Part shown: in pieces, positions 1 to 8,964 of the stretch
Layout: the number at the start of each line of letters is the position of its first letter
How positions within the stretch are numbered: the stretch's first letter is position 1
DNA from: Acidobacteriota bacterium
GTDB taxonomy: Bacteria; Acidobacteriota; Thermoanaerobaculia; Multivoradales; JAHEKO01
Assembly (NCBI GenBank): GCA_029862975.1
Contig: JAOTWP010000001.1
Coordinates: 75,676 to 113,869 of the forward strand
Length of the DNA stretch: 38,194 nucleotides
Direction of reading: 5' to 3'
The notes under the pieces: generated by a model
Seen by the model: only the letters and a program-made list of their open reading frames with translations
What the model was told of the DNA's origin: nothing
Databases searched by the model: none
Position numbers and translations under genes: made by a program

Positions 1-259
1 GATCCTGCTCGCGCTCTTTGCCGTTCTGCTGTGGCGCGGGGTCCGGGCGGGCCTCAAGGCCCCCGACCTCTTCGGCCGCCATCTGGCGTGGGGTCTGACG
101 ACGGTGCTCGTCGCGCAGGCCCTGATCCACGTCAGCGTGGCGCTCTCCCTCGTCCCGACGACCGGGATCCCCCTGCCCTTCATCTCGGCCGGGGGCTCGT
201 CCCTGGTCTCGACGCTCGTGGCCTGCGGCCTCCTGCTCAACGTCTCTCAGCACGCCTGA
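1..259 (+). CDS. ftsW: FtsW, septal peptidoglycan glycosyltransferase (C-terminal fragment)
   Basis: The gene enters from the left edge; the reading frame begins at base 2 and ends with TGA at 257-259, leaving 85 residues. The SEDS-family hallmark is intact: VPTTGIPLPFISAGGSS, matching the conserved PTxGxPLPFxSxGGSS loop before the last membrane helix. FtsW polymerises lipid II at the division septum together with a class B penicillin-binding protein. The usual Tyr of FISYGG is Ala here. The stop lies 4 bp before murG, the standard dcw order, which favours FtsW over its paralogue RodA. The N-terminal three quarters are outside the window. Confidence 0.93.
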   Translation, partial: ILLALFAVLLWRGVRAGLKAPDLFGRHLAWGLTTVLVAQALIHVSVALSLVPTTGIPLPFISAGGSSLVSTLVACGLLLNVSQHA

Positions 260-263
260 CCCG

Positions 264-1382
264 ATGGACGATGAACGCCGACCTCCGCCATCCGCACCCG
301 ACCGACAGCGGCACGCGCTTTTTGCCGGCGGCGGCAGCGCCGGGCACGTGTACCCCGGCCTGGCGGTCGCCGAGGTGCTCTCCGCCCGGGGGTGGACGGT
401 GACCTGGACCGGCCGGCCGGAGGGCATCGAGCGCGCTCTCGTCGAGCGGGCGGGGACCCGCTACGTGCCGCTGGCCGCGGCGCCGCTCGTCGGCCAGGGC
501 TTCGCGGGCAAGCTCGCGGCGCTGGCCACCCTGGCCGTCTCGTCGTGGCGCGGCCGCCGCCTGGTGAGCGCCCTGGGCGCCGGCGTCGTCATCGGCACCG
601 GCGGCTACGTGTCCGCGCCCGCCGTGCTCGGCGCCCGCCTGAGCGGCGTGCCGAGCCTCCTTCTCGAGCCCAACGCCAGGGCCGGCGCCGCCAACCGCCT
701 GCTGTCGCGCTGGGCGACTCGGGCAGCGGTCGCCTTCGGCGGCGCGGCCGCCGACTTCGCGTGCCCCGTCGAGCGGACCGGCACGCCCGTCCGGGCCGCG
801 TTCCACGAGGCGCCGGCGCCCGGCCGCGGGCTCCGTCCGGCGCTGCTCGTCGTCGGCGGCAGCCAGGGGGCGTCGCAGATCAACGAGCTGCTGCCGCCGG
901 TCGTCGAGCGGTTGGCGGGCCGCGCCGAGGGCTTGCGGGTGCTCCATCAGACCGGCGCCGACCACCTCGAGAGCGTCCGCGGCGATTACGCGGGCCGGCC
1001 GCTGCCGGGCGTCGAGCTCGAGATCGTGCCGTTCGTGGACGACATGCCGGCGGCCATGGCGGCCGCGGATCTGGCGGTGTCGCGGGCCGGGGCGATCACG
1101 CTCGCCGAGATCTGCGCGGCGGCGTTGCCCGCCGTCCTCGTCCCGCTGGCGCACGCGGCCGGCCACCAGCTGGACAACGCGCGCGCCCTCGCGGCGGCCG
1201 GCGGCGCCGTCGTCCTGGCGGGCGAGGACGCCACCGTCGACCGCGCCGCGGCGGTCTTGCACGAGCTGCTGGGCGACCGCGGGCGGCTGGCCGCGATGGG
1301 CGCCGCGGCGCGGGCGATGGCCGCGGACGACGCGGCCCGGCGGATCGCCGACCTCGTCGCGATCCTCGAGGAGGCCGCCTGA
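264..1382 (+). CDS. murG: MurG, UDP-GlcNAc:undecaprenyl-PP-MurNAc-pentapeptide transferase
   Basis: This 372-aa GT-B glycosyltransferase adds GlcNAc to lipid I to make lipid II on the inner face of the membrane. The N-terminal acceptor loop reads GGSAGHVYPGLAVAE (residues 23-37), with the His of the family GGxxGH motif. The C-terminal domain has SRAGAITLAEI followed by PAVLVPLAHAAGHQLDNA, the UDP-GlcNAc-binding region. The ATG at 264 is 4 bp after the ftsW stop. The first 16 residues before the core are polar and Arg/Pro-rich. The gene overlaps murC by one base (TGATG), so translation is probably coupled. Length is normal for the family. Confidence 0.95.
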   Translation: MDDERRPPPSAPDRQRHALFAGGGSAGHVYPGLAVAEVLSARGWTVTWTGRPEGIERALVERAGTRYVPLAAAPLVGQGFAGKLAALATLAVSSWRGRRLVSALGAGVVIGTGGYVSAPAVLGARLSGVPSLLLEPNARAGAANRLLSRWATRAAVAFGGAAADFACPVERTGTPVRAAFHEAPAPGRGLRPALLVVGGSQGASQINELLPPVVERLAGRAEGLRVLHQTGADHLESVRGDYAGRPLPGVELEIVPFVDDMPAAMAAADLAVSRAGAITLAEICAAALPAVLVPLAHAAGHQLDNARALAAAGGAVVLAGEDATVDRAAAVLHELLGDRGRLAAMGAAARAMAADDAARRIADLVAILEEAA

Positions 1383-2770
1383 TGTTCCGCCGATTCATGA
1401 GGCTGAAGCGGGTCCACTTCATCGGCATCGGCGGCGCCGGCATGAGCGGCATCGCCGAGGTGCTCGCGGACTACGACATCGAGGTGACGGGCTCCGACCT
1501 CGCCCTCGGCAAGACGACGGCGCGGCTCGAGCGGGCGGGGGCGAAGGTCTTCGAGGGCCACGATGCGGCCCACGTAGAGGGCGCCGACCTCGTCGTCGTC
1601 TCGTCGGCGGTGCCGGAGGACAACGTCGAGCGTCTCGCGGCGCGGCGCCTGGGCGTGCCGGTCGTGCGGCGCGCCGAGATGCTCGGGGAGCTGATGCGGC
1701 TCAAGTACGGCATCGCGGTGGCGGGCACGCACGGCAAGACGACGACGACCTCGATGGTCGGCGCGATCCTGACCGATGCCGGGCTCGACCCGACGGTGAT
1801 CGTGGGCGGCCGGCTGCGGGTGTCGGGCACCGGCGCGCGGTTGGGGCGCAGCGAGTATCTCGTCGCCGAGGCCGACGAGTACGACCGCAGCTTCCTGCGG
1901 CTGCAGCCGATCATCGCGGTGATCACGTCGATCGATCGCGACCACCTCGACACCTACGGCGACCTCGAGGGGATCGAGCGGGCGTTCCTGAGCTTCGCCG
2001 ACAAGGTGCCGTTCTTCGGCCAGCTGATCGTCTGTTTGGACGACGAGAACGTCCAGCGGATCCTGCCCGCGCTGGCGGATCACCGCGTCGTGACCTACGG
2101 CAGCTCGCCCCAGGCCGAGCTGCGGGCCGTCGACGTCGAGCCCACCGCGGCCGGCTCGAGGTTCGGCGTCGTCCACGGCGGCCGCGGCGAGCTGGGGACG
2201 CTCGAGGTCCCCATGCCCGGGCGCCACAACGCCCACAACGCCCTGGCCGCCGCCGCCGTGGGGCTGGGGCTGGGCCTCGAGTTCCCGGCCATCGCCGCCG
2301 CCCTGGGCGGCTTCGGCGGCGTCCACCGGCGCTTCGAGCGGCTCGGGGCGTGGCGCGGGGCGCACGTGGTCGACGACTACGCCCACCATCCGACGGAGGT
2401 GGCGGCGACCCTCGCGGCCGCCCGCGAGGCCTACCCCCAGGCCGTCATCCACGCCGTGTTCCAGCCCCACCTCTTCTCGCGCACGCGCGATCTCCACCGC
2501 GAGTTCGGCAGCGCGCTGCTCGCCGCCGACGAGGCCTGGGTGACCGAGATCTACGCCTCGCGGGAGCGGCCGCTCGCGGGCGTGACGGCCGAGCTGGTGG
2601 TCGAGGCGGCTCGCAGGAGCGGCCACCGGCACTGCCGGCTCTGCGCCGACTGGCGCGAGCTGCCGGCCCGGCTCGCGCCGGCCGTCGGCCCGGGCGACCT
2701 GATCCTGACCCTCGGCGCCGGCGACATCTACCGGCTCGCCGAGCAGCTCGCGGCGGAGGAGGCGGCATGA
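1382..2770 (+). CDS. murC: MurC, UDP-N-acetylmuramate-L-alanine ligase
   Basis: This 462-aa Mur ligase adds L-Ala to UDP-MurNAc, the first peptide step of wall precursor synthesis in the cytoplasm. The N-terminal Rossmann domain has VHFIGIGGAGMSGIAEVL, the typical MurC start. The ATP loop is GTHGKTTTTS at about residue 116, followed by EADEYDRSFL, the central-domain SNRDHLD equivalent SIDRDHLDTYG, and the C-terminal DDYAHHPTEV signature that is diagnostic of MurC. The start ATG at 1382 shares its A with the murG stop; a second ATG at 1397 would remove five residues. The 3' end overlaps ftsQ by 4 bp (ATGA). Neither murB nor ddl follows. Confidence 0.96.
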   Translation: MFRRFMRLKRVHFIGIGGAGMSGIAEVLADYDIEVTGSDLALGKTTARLERAGAKVFEGHDAAHVEGADLVVVSSAVPEDNVERLAARRLGVPVVRRAEMLGELMRLKYGIAVAGTHGKTTTTSMVGAILTDAGLDPTVIVGGRLRVSGTGARLGRSEYLVAEADEYDRSFLRLQPIIAVITSIDRDHLDTYGDLEGIERAFLSFADKVPFFGQLIVCLDDENVQRILPALADHRVVTYGSSPQAELRAVDVEPTAAGSRFGVVHGGRGELGTLEVPMPGRHNAHNALAAAAVGLGLGLEFPAIAAALGGFGGVHRRFERLGAWRGAHVVDDYAHHPTEVAATLAAAREAYPQAVIHAVFQPHLFSRTRDLHREFGSALLAADEAWVTEIYASRERPLAGVTAELVVEAARRSGHRHCRLCADWRELPARLAPAVGPGDLILTLGAGDIYRLAEQLAAEEAA

Positions 2771-3555
2771 CCGTGCCCGGGGCCGCGATCGAGCGCCCGC
2801 CGATGTTCCGCCGCCGGCGCTTCGAGGCGTCGCACCGCCGGCCCAGCGTGGCCCGCGCCATCCTGCGCTCGTTCGGGGTCGCGGCGGCCATCGTGGGAAT
2901 CCCGGCGGCCGTCGTCTTCTGGGTCCTGACGTCGCCGCGGTTCGCGCTGCGCGACCTCGAGATCGCGAGCGGCGAGCGGGTGGCCGCGCAGTGGGTGGCG
3001 GACCGGCTCGCGCCCTTGCGCGGCCGGCACGTGCTCCTCGTCTCGCTGCCGGAGATCGAGCGCCTGCTGGCCACCCACCGCTGGGTCGCGGGGGTCGAGG
3101 TGCACAAGAGGCTGCCCGACGCCCTCGTCGTCGAGGTGCTCGAGAGAGTTCCCGTCGCCGTGCTGCGGCGCGCCGACGGGCTGTACTACGTCGACCGTGG
3201 CGGCGACCTGATCGACCGGCTGGCGCAGCCCGAGGCCCCCGCCGCCCTGCTGCTCGTCGAGGGCGATGGCGGCCCGGCCGCCGTCGCCGCGGCGATCGAC
3301 GCCGTCGAGCGGCTGGCCGCCGGCGGCTCGGCCGTGTTCGAGGCCGTCGAGCGGGTGGCGCTCCTGACCGGGCCCGACGTCGAGCTCCATGCCACGCGGC
3401 TGCCTTTCGCCGTCCTCGTGCGCGTCGACCGGCTGCAGCCGGCGGTCGCCACCTTCGAACGACTCCTGCCGAAGATCCTGCGCCGCTACGAGGGCTTGCA
3501 GGCGGTCGATCTTCGCTTCTCGAAACAGATCGTCATCAGATTCCCGGAGGCCTGA
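2767..3555 (+). CDS. ftsQ: FtsQ/DivIB, cell-division protein with POTRA domain
   Basis: This 262-aa bitopic membrane protein belongs to the divisome FtsQ-FtsB-FtsL subcomplex. A basic cytoplasmic tail of about 35 residues (RRRRFEASHRRPS) is followed by one membrane helix at about residues 38-58. Next comes a periplasmic POTRA domain beginning FALRDLEIASGERV, with the typical HRWVAGVEVHKRLPDALVVEV segment, and then the beta domain. Start ATG at 2767 overlaps the murC stop (ATGA). The sequence is weakly conserved, as is usual for FtsQ, and the call rests on the POTRA pattern, topology and position between murC and ftsA. Confidence 0.92.
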   Translation: MTVPGAAIERPPMFRRRRFEASHRRPSVARAILRSFGVAAAIVGIPAAVVFWVLTSPRFALRDLEIASGERVAAQWVADRLAPLRGRHVLLVSLPEIERLLATHRWVAGVEVHKRLPDALVVEVLERVPVAVLRRADGLYYVDRGGDLIDRLAQPEAPAALLLVEGDGGPAAVAAAIDAVERLAAGGSAVFEAVERVALLTGPDVELHATRLPFAVLVRVDRLQPAVATFERLLPKILRRYEGLQAVDLRFSKQIVIRFPEA

Positions 3556-3558
3556 GCC

Positions 3559-4794
3559 ATGCCGAAACCCGACCCGTACATCGCAGCCATCGACATCGGC
3601 TCTTCCAAGATAGGAGTCCTCATCGGGCAGCGCAGCGACGACGGCGGCCTCGAGATCGTCGGCAAGGGCCTCGCGCCCAACCGCGGCAGCCGCAAGGGCA
3701 ACGTCGTCAACGTCGAGGCGACGGTGGCCGCCATCAAGCAGGCCGCCGAGGAGGCCGAGGTCATGGCGGGCGTCGAGCTCGCGCGCGCCTACGTGGGCAT
3801 CGCGGGCAGCGACATCCGCAGCGTCAACTCGCGGGGCATGGTCTCGGTCGCCCGCCGCGACCGGGAGATCACGCAGCAGGACGTCGATCGCGTCCTCGAG
3901 GCGGCGCAGGCGGCCGCGATTCCCTCGGATCGCGAGATCCTGCACGCCATCGTGCGCGAGTTCATCGTCGACGAGCAGGAGGGGATCGCCGAGCCGCTGG
4001 GGATGCAGGGCAGCCGGCTCGAGGCGGCGGTGCATCTCGTGACCGGCAACCAGACGCGCACGAGGACCGTCCTGACCTGCATCAACCGCGCCGGCGTCGA
4101 GGCCGTCGAGATGGTGTTCGAGCCGCTGGCCACGGCCGAGGCCGTCATGACCCACGACGAGAAGGAGCTGGGAGCCCTGCTGATGGACGTGGGCTTCGGG
4201 ACGACCGAGTACGCGCTCTTCACGGAAGGCGAGGTGCTCGTCTCCGCCGTCCTCCCGATCGGCTCGAGCCACTTCACGAACGACGTCGCCATGGTCCTGA
4301 GGACGCCGTTCGCCGAGGCGGAGAAGCTCAAGATCCAGCACGGCTGCTGCCTGGAGGGACTGCTGAGCGCCCAGGAGGGCATCTCGGTGCCGCCCGTGGC
4401 CGGAGGTGCGGCGCGCGTGGTGCCGAAGCTCGAGCTGTGTGAGATCATGCAGCCCCGGGCCGAGGAGCTGTTCTCCCTGATCCGCCAGGATCTCGATCGC
4501 AATGGTGCGGTCGAGAGCCTGCGCGGCGGCGTCGTCCTCACGGGCGGCGGCGCGCAGCTCGACGGCCTGCCGGAGCTCGGAGAGCAGATCTTCAACTGCA
4601 GTGTTCGATACGGTCTACCGCAGGGCTTGGGCGGGCTGGTGGACGTCATCAGCAGTCCGTCGTGGTGCACCGCCTCGGGCCTGCTGCTTTACGGACTTGC
4701 CGCGGAGCAGGACGGGAGGCGCGCCAGGCGCTCGCCCTTCAGCGTGCGGCGCATGATGGGCAGCCTCCGCAGCATGTTCGCGGATCTCGTCTAG
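3559..4794 (+). CDS. ftsA: FtsA, actin-fold membrane anchor of the Z-ring
   Basis: This 411-aa protein tethers FtsZ to the membrane and recruits later division proteins. Actin-fold phosphate loops are visible: AAIDIGSSKIGVLIG near the N-terminus, LMDVGFGTTEYALF at about residue 212, and VLTGGGAQLDGL near residue 325. The FtsA-specific 1C domain (KGLAPNRGSRKGNVVNVE onward) distinguishes it from MreB. The C-terminus, SVRRMMGSLRSMFADLV, is a short amphipathic helix of the FtsA membrane-targeting type. It starts 3 bp after the ftsQ stop and precedes ftsZ by 45 bp. Confidence 0.97.
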   Translation: MPKPDPYIAAIDIGSSKIGVLIGQRSDDGGLEIVGKGLAPNRGSRKGNVVNVEATVAAIKQAAEEAEVMAGVELARAYVGIAGSDIRSVNSRGMVSVARRDREITQQDVDRVLEAAQAAAIPSDREILHAIVREFIVDEQEGIAEPLGMQGSRLEAAVHLVTGNQTRTRTVLTCINRAGVEAVEMVFEPLATAEAVMTHDEKELGALLMDVGFGTTEYALFTEGEVLVSAVLPIGSSHFTNDVAMVLRTPFAEAEKLKIQHGCCLEGLLSAQEGISVPPVAGGAARVVPKLELCEIMQPRAEELFSLIRQDLDRNGAVESLRGGVVLTGGGAQLDGLPELGEQIFNCSVRYGLPQGLGGLVDVISSPSWCTASGLLLYGLAAEQDGRRARRSPFSVRRMMGSLRSMFADLV

Positions 4795-4824
4795 AACGCG
4801 GACGAGCTGCCAACGACCCCGATT

Positions 4825-4830
4825 AGGAGG
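4825..4830 (+). promoter_or_regulatory. Strong Shine-Dalgarno sequence of ftsZ
   Basis: AGGAGG lies 9 nt before the ftsZ ATG at 4840. It is among the best ribosome-binding sites in the window and fits the need for high FtsZ synthesis inside a polycistronic mRNA. It contrasts with the transcription-unit-leading genes here, most of which lack such a site. Confidence 0.85.
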
Positions 4831-4839
4831 TTTCGCGAA

Positions 4840-6141
4840 ATGATTCTTTTCGATGAGAAGGAAACGGAGAGCAGCGTGCCGATCACCCTGGAGGAGCTCA
4901 TGGTGCCGGCCCGCATCAAGGTGATCGGGGTCGGCGGCGGTGGCGGCAACGCCATCAACCGGATGATCGACGCCCGGATGCGGGGCATCGAGTTCATCGC
5001 CGCCAACACCGACGTCCAGGCGCTGCGCAACTGCCGGGCGCCGCACAAGATCCAGCTCGGCGCGAGCCTGACCCGCGGCCTGGGCGCGGGCGGCGATCCC
5101 GAGATCGGGCGCAAGTCCGCGCTCGAGGACACGGAGCGCATCCTCGAGGTCCTCGAAGGCAGCGACATGGTGTTCCTGACGGCCGGGCTCGGCGGCGGGA
5201 CCGGCACCGGCGCTCTGCCCATCGTCGCTTCGCTGGCGGCCGAGGTCGGGGCGCTCACGGTCGCCGTGGTCACGAAGCCGTTCTCCTTCGAGGGGCGGCG
5301 GCGCGGCGGCCTGGCGGAGAACGGCGTGGAGGAGCTGCGGGGCAGCGTCGACACCCTGATCACCATTCCCAACGAGCGCCTCTTGAGCTTCGTCGACCGG
5401 GGGACGCCGCTCGGCGAGGCCTTCCGCATCGCGGACGACGTCCTGCAGCAGGCGGTCCAGGGGATCAGCGACCTGATCACGGTCCCCGGGGAGGTCAACG
5501 TGGACTTCGCGGACGTCAAGGCGGTGATGTCCGGGATGGGCATGGCGCTCATGGGCACGGGCGTCGCGAAGGGCGAGAACCGCGCCCTCGAGGCCGCGCG
5601 GCGGGCCATCTCGTCGCCGCTCCTGGAGGAGACCTCGGTGCAGGGCGCGCAGGGGGTCCTGATCAACATCTCCGGCGGCCGCGGCCTGACGCTGCACGAG
5701 GTGGACGAGGCGGCGCGGGTCATCGCCGAAGCGGTCGACCCGGAGGCCAACATCATCACCGGCATGGTGATCGACCTCGAGCTCGAGGACGAGATGAAGG
5801 TCACGGTCATCGCCACCGGCTTCGAGGGCTCGCAAGCGGAGCGCCTGCCGATGGCGGAGCGGGCGCGCGAGCTGCGCGTGGAGCGCGAGCTGGCGGCCGT
5901 CGAGACGGAGTCGGCGGGGTCGCGCCCCGTCGGCCGCAGCATCCGGATCGAGGACGACACCGTGACGACGCTGGCCCCGGAGACCGAGCAGGAGGGCCAG
6001 GAGGAGAGCCAGGAGGAGATCCCGTTCTACCGCAAGTTCATCGCCAAGAGCCGGCCGGACGATCCCGGCGGCTACGGCCCGAACTGGTCGAACGTCGATG
6101 ATTTCGACATCCCGACCGTGCTGCGCAAGCAGATGGACTGA
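4840..6141 (+). CDS. ftsZ: FtsZ, tubulin-like division GTPase
   Basis: This 433-aa protein polymerises into the cytokinetic ring. The N-terminal nucleotide loop is [14 protein letters not shown]-like (about residues 29-42) and the tubulin signature GGGTGTG is at residues 118-124. The T7 catalytic loop [15 protein letters not shown] is intact. After the GTPase core there is an acidic, Glu/Gln-rich linker ([11 protein letters not shown]), then the C-terminal peptide [11 protein letters not shown], which matches the DIPxFLRxQ peptide that binds FtsA. The start is supported by AGGAGG 9 nt upstream. The first 20 residues are acidic and precede the fold. Confidence 0.98.
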   Translation: MILFDEKETESSVPITLEELMVPARIKVIGVGGGGGNAINRMIDARMRGIEFIAANTDVQALRNCRAPHKIQLGASLTRGLGAGGDPEIGRKSALEDTERILEVLEGSDMVFLTAGLGGGTGTGALPIVASLAAEVGALTVAVVTKPFSFEGRRRGGLAENGVEELRGSVDTLITIPNERLLSFVDRGTPLGEAFRIADDVLQQAVQGISDLITVPGEVNVDFADVKAVMSGMGMALMGTGVAKGENRALEAARRAISSPLLEETSVQGAQGVLINISGGRGLTLHEVDEAARVIAEAVDPEANIITGMVIDLELEDEMKVTVIATGFEGSQAERLPMAERARELRVERELAAVETESAGSRPVGRSIRIEDDTVTTLAPETEQEGQEESQEEIPFYRKFIAKSRPDDPGGYGPNWSNVDDFDIPTVLRKQMD

Positions 6142-6168
6142 CGGGAAGGCCCCGGAGCGCCATCCGCC

Positions 6169-6723
6169 GTGCGAGTGAGCCCCGAGCACGAGCGCCGCCT
6201 GTGGCTCCTGGCGCTGGCCCTGCTGGTGGCGATCTACTCGACGCTCTACGTCGCGCGTCCCATCACCGAGTACCTGCGGGAGCGCAACCTGCTGCGGCTG
6301 TCCGTCGGGATCGTCTTCGCGCTGCTCGGCGTCGCGGTGATCTCCTGGGGGCGGCGGCGGCGCTTCGGTCGACGCTCCTGGAGCGTCCTGGCGCTGGGCA
6401 CGGCGGCCTTGGTGTGGGCCGCCTCACGGGTGTCGCCCGTCGAGGTCAAGCTGCATTTCGTCGAGTACGGGCTCGTCGGCGGCGTGCTCTACCTCGCCCT
6501 GTGCGCTCGCGGCACCCGCTGGGCGGCCCCTTGGGCCGTCCTCCTCACGGCCGGCGCGGGCTGGCTCGACGAAGGGATCCAGTACCTCCTGCCCAACCGC
6601 TATTACGACATCGAGGACGTCGTCGTCAACGCGGTGGCGGGAGCGCTGGCCGTCGTCACCCTGGTGCTGCTCGGCCGGGCCGAGCGGCGCGACGCGGCCG
6701 CGACCCCGGCCGGCCCCGCCTGA
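6169..6723 (+). CDS. VanZ-like integral membrane protein
   Basis: This 184-aa protein has four or five hydrophobic segments. Its C-terminal half carries the VanZ-family pattern: KLHFVEYGLVGGVLYLAL, then LDEGIQYLLPNRYYDIEDV and VVNAVAGAL, i.e. the conserved H-E, DExxQ, R-x-x-D-x-x-D and N-x-x-G positions. VanZ itself gives low-level teicoplanin resistance by an unclear mechanism; most homologues have no known function, and none should be assigned here. The start is GTG at 6169, 27 bp after ftsZ, on the same strand, so it may be the last gene of the division transcript. Confidence 0.8.
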   Translation: MRVSPEHERRLWLLALALLVAIYSTLYVARPITEYLRERNLLRLSVGIVFALLGVAVISWGRRRRFGRRSWSVLALGTAALVWAASRVSPVEVKLHFVEYGLVGGVLYLALCARGTRWAAPWAVLLTAGAGWLDEGIQYLLPNRYYDIEDVVVNAVAGALAVVTLVLLGRAERRDAAATPAGPA

Positions 6724-6760
6724 CCGGACGCCGGCCGGCGAGCGTGGAGCCGCGAACTGG

Positions 6761-6786
6761 CCTGGCGAGCCGTCCTGGCGAGCCGT
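6761..6786 (+). repeat. Tandem 13-bp direct repeat upstream of the E1 gene promoter
   Basis: Two perfect head-to-tail copies of CCTGGCGAGCCGT occupy 6761-6773 and 6774-6786. Each copy contains the small palindrome GGC-GA-GCC. The repeat ends one base before a TTGCCG -35-like element, a usual place for an activator or repressor site. No regulator is assigned. Confidence 0.6.
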
Positions 6787-6787
6787 C

Positions 6788-6816
6788 TTGCCGCGGCCGG
6801 GCGCCCCCCGTAGACT
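6788..6816 (+). promoter_or_regulatory. Predicted sigma70-type promoter of the E1 gene, leaderless start
   Basis: TTGCCG (6788-6793) and TAGACT (6811-6816) are separated by exactly 17 bp. The start codon at 6826 begins 10 nt after the -10 box (9 nt between), so transcription would begin at or just before the ATG. There is no Shine-Dalgarno sequence. Confidence 0.65.
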
Positions 6817-6825
6817 CCCGCCCCG

Positions 6826-8877
6826 ATGAACACGCCCCGCGACCGGCTGGTGCGCTACGCCTTCATGAAGCTGGCGCGGGACTTCGACGCCCGCTTCGAG
6901 CGCCTGCTCAAGACCGGGCGCGTGGCCAAGTGGTACAGCGAGGCGGGCAACGAGGGCACGACGGTCCCGGCGGGCCTGGCGCTCGAGCCCGGAGACGCGC
7001 TGTGCACCCTCCACCGCGACCTCGGCGCGATCCTGCCCGTCTACCTCGATCCGGCGCGGACCTTCCCCGGCTTCGGCTTCGGCGACGCGGATGGCCGCCG
7101 CCGCGATCCCGGCGAGCTGCTCTTCACGCTGGCCTGCCAGCTGCTCGGCAAGGCTCCGGGGTTCTCCCAGGGCGTCGAGCGCTCGTTCCACTACGGCTAC
7201 TTCGATCCGCGGGCAGGGATCCACCACATCGGCATGATCAGCCATCTCGGGGCGATGATCCCGGTGGCCGCCGGAGCCGCCCTCGCCCACGAGCTGGCGG
7301 GCTCGGGACGCCTGGCGATCAACTTCATCGGCGACGGCGGTACCTCGACCGGCGACTTCCACGAGGGGCTGAACATGGCCGCGGTCTGGAAGCTGCCGCT
7401 GGTGGTGGTGGTGGAGAACAACCGCTACGCCTTCTCGACCCCGACCACCGCCCAGTACGCGGCGCAGCGGCTCTCGGACCGCGGACCGGGCTACGGCGTC
7501 CGGGCGATGACGGTGGACGGCAACGATCCGGACGTGATGGCCGAGGTGCTGGCCGAGGCCGTGGCGCAGGCGCGAGGCGGCGGCGGGCCGACCCTCGTCG
7601 AGGCCATGGTCGGCCGCATGCGCGGGCACAGCGAGGCCGACGATTCGCTCAAGGTCGTGCCTCCCGAGGAGCTCGCCGCCTATCAGGCGGCCGATCCCGT
7701 TCCCTACTACGCCACGCGCCTCCAGGAGGAGGGGATCCTCGACGCCGTGACGCGGCAGCGGCTCGAGGCGCACATCGGCGCTCTCGTCGAGGAGTCGATC
7801 GCGGCGGCGCTGGAGGCGGATCCGCCGGCGCCGAAGGTAGCCCGCCGGCGCGCCCTGGCGCCGGCGCCGCTCTTCGGCGCGCCCGCGGCGGCCGCCGGCG
7901 GCAGCGCGGAGAGCACGACCTACGTCGACGCGATCCGGCAGGCGCTCCTTCTCGAGATGGAGCGCGACGAGCGCCTGATCCTCCTGGGCCAGGACATCGG
8001 CGTCTTCGAGGGGGCTTTCCGGGTGACCCGCGGGATGTACGCGCGCTGGCCCGAGCGGGTCCGCGACACGCCCATCGCCGAGAGCGGCGCGCTCGGCGTC
8101 GCCGTCGGTCTGGCGCTCGCCGGCTATCCCACGGTCGTCGAGATGCAGTTCGCCGATTTCGTCTCCTGCGGCTTCAACCAGATCGTCAACGTGGCCGCCA
8201 AGCTCTACTACCGGTGGCAGGTTGCGTGCCCGATCGTCGTGCGCCTCCCCTCCGGCGGCGGCGTGACGGCCGGGCCCTTCCACTCGCAGAATCCGGAGGC
8301 CTGGTTCACCCACGTCGCCGGGCTCAAGGTCGTCTGTCCGGCGACCGCCCGCGACGCCGCGGCGCTGCTCTCGGCCGCCATCCGGGATCCCAACCCCGTG
8401 ATCTTCTGCGAGCACAAGTTCCTCTACCGCCGGGTCAAGGAGGACCTCCCGCCCGAGGTCCCGCCGGCCGACCTGGGGATCGCCGAGATCCGGCGCGCCG
8501 GGAGCGACGCCACGCTGGTGGGCTACGGCGCCGCCACCTGGACCTGTCTCGAAGCGGCCGAGAAGCTCGCCGGCGAGGGCGTCTCCTGCGAGGTGGTGGA
8601 CCTGCGGACCCTGGTGCCCCTCGACGAGGACACGGTGCTGGCCTCCGTGCGGCGCACGGGACGCGCCGTCATCGTCCACGAGGCCCAGCGCACCGGCGGC
8701 TTCGGCGCCGAGGTCGCCGCCCGCATCGCCGAGGGCGCCTTCGCGTGGCTCGACGCACCGGTCCGGCGGGTCGCCTACCCGGACCGCCCCGTTCCCTACG
8801 CCCGGCTGCTCGAGCTGGAGCTGCTGCCGGGCGTCGACGCCATCGTCGACGCCGTCCGCGCCAGCCTGGCGTTCTGA
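6826..8877 (+). CDS. Fused alpha/beta E1 component, branched-chain 2-oxoacid dehydrogenase type
   Basis: This 683-aa protein joins the two E1 subunits in one chain. E1 decarboxylates a 2-oxoacid with thiamine diphosphate and hands the acyl group to a lipoyl-E2. The alpha half (about 1-330) has the ThDP motif GDGGTSTGDFHEGLNMA ending in VVENNRYAFSTP, plus GHSEADDS. The beta half (about 365-683) begins TTYVDAIRQALLLEMERDE and includes GQDIGVFEGAFRVT and SGGGVTAGPFHSQNPEAWF. The alpha N-terminus and the beta FEGAFR segment look more like branched-chain or generic 2-oxoacid E1 than pyruvate E1, but substrate cannot be fixed by eye. No E2 or E3 gene is nearby. Its own promoter lies directly upstream. 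Confidence 0.9.
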   Translation: MNTPRDRLVRYAFMKLARDFDARFERLLKTGRVAKWYSEAGNEGTTVPAGLALEPGDALCTLHRDLGAILPVYLDPARTFPGFGFGDADGRRRDPGELLFTLACQLLGKAPGFSQGVERSFHYGYFDPRAGIHHIGMISHLGAMIPVAAGAALAHELAGSGRLAINFIGDGGTSTGDFHEGLNMAAVWKLPLVVVVENNRYAFSTPTTAQYAAQRLSDRGPGYGVRAMTVDGNDPDVMAEVLAEAVAQARGGGGPTLVEAMVGRMRGHSEADDSLKVVPPEELAAYQAADPVPYYATRLQEEGILDAVTRQRLEAHIGALVEESIAAALEADPPAPKVARRRALAPAPLFGAPAAAAGGSAESTTYVDAIRQALLLEMERDERLILLGQDIGVFEGAFRVTRGMYARWPERVRDTPIAESGALGVAVGLALAGYPTVVEMQFADFVSCGFNQIVNVAAKLYYRWQVACPIVVRLPSGGGVTAGPFHSQNPEAWFTHVAGLKVVCPATARDAAALLSAAIRDPNPVIFCEHKFLYRRVKEDLPPEVPPADLGIAEIRRAGSDATLVGYGAATWTCLEAAEKLAGEGVSCEVVDLRTLVPLDEDTVLASVRRTGRAVIVHEAQRTGGFGAEVAARIAEGAFAWLDAPVRRVAYPDRPVPYARLLELELLPGVDAIVDAVRASLAF

Positions 8878-8964
8878 CGCTCACCCCCGGGCGGTCCGTA
8901 CCGGCAGACGTCGGCGAGCGGGGCGACCGGCCCGCCGGCGGTGACCCCGGCGGCGAAGGCCCCT

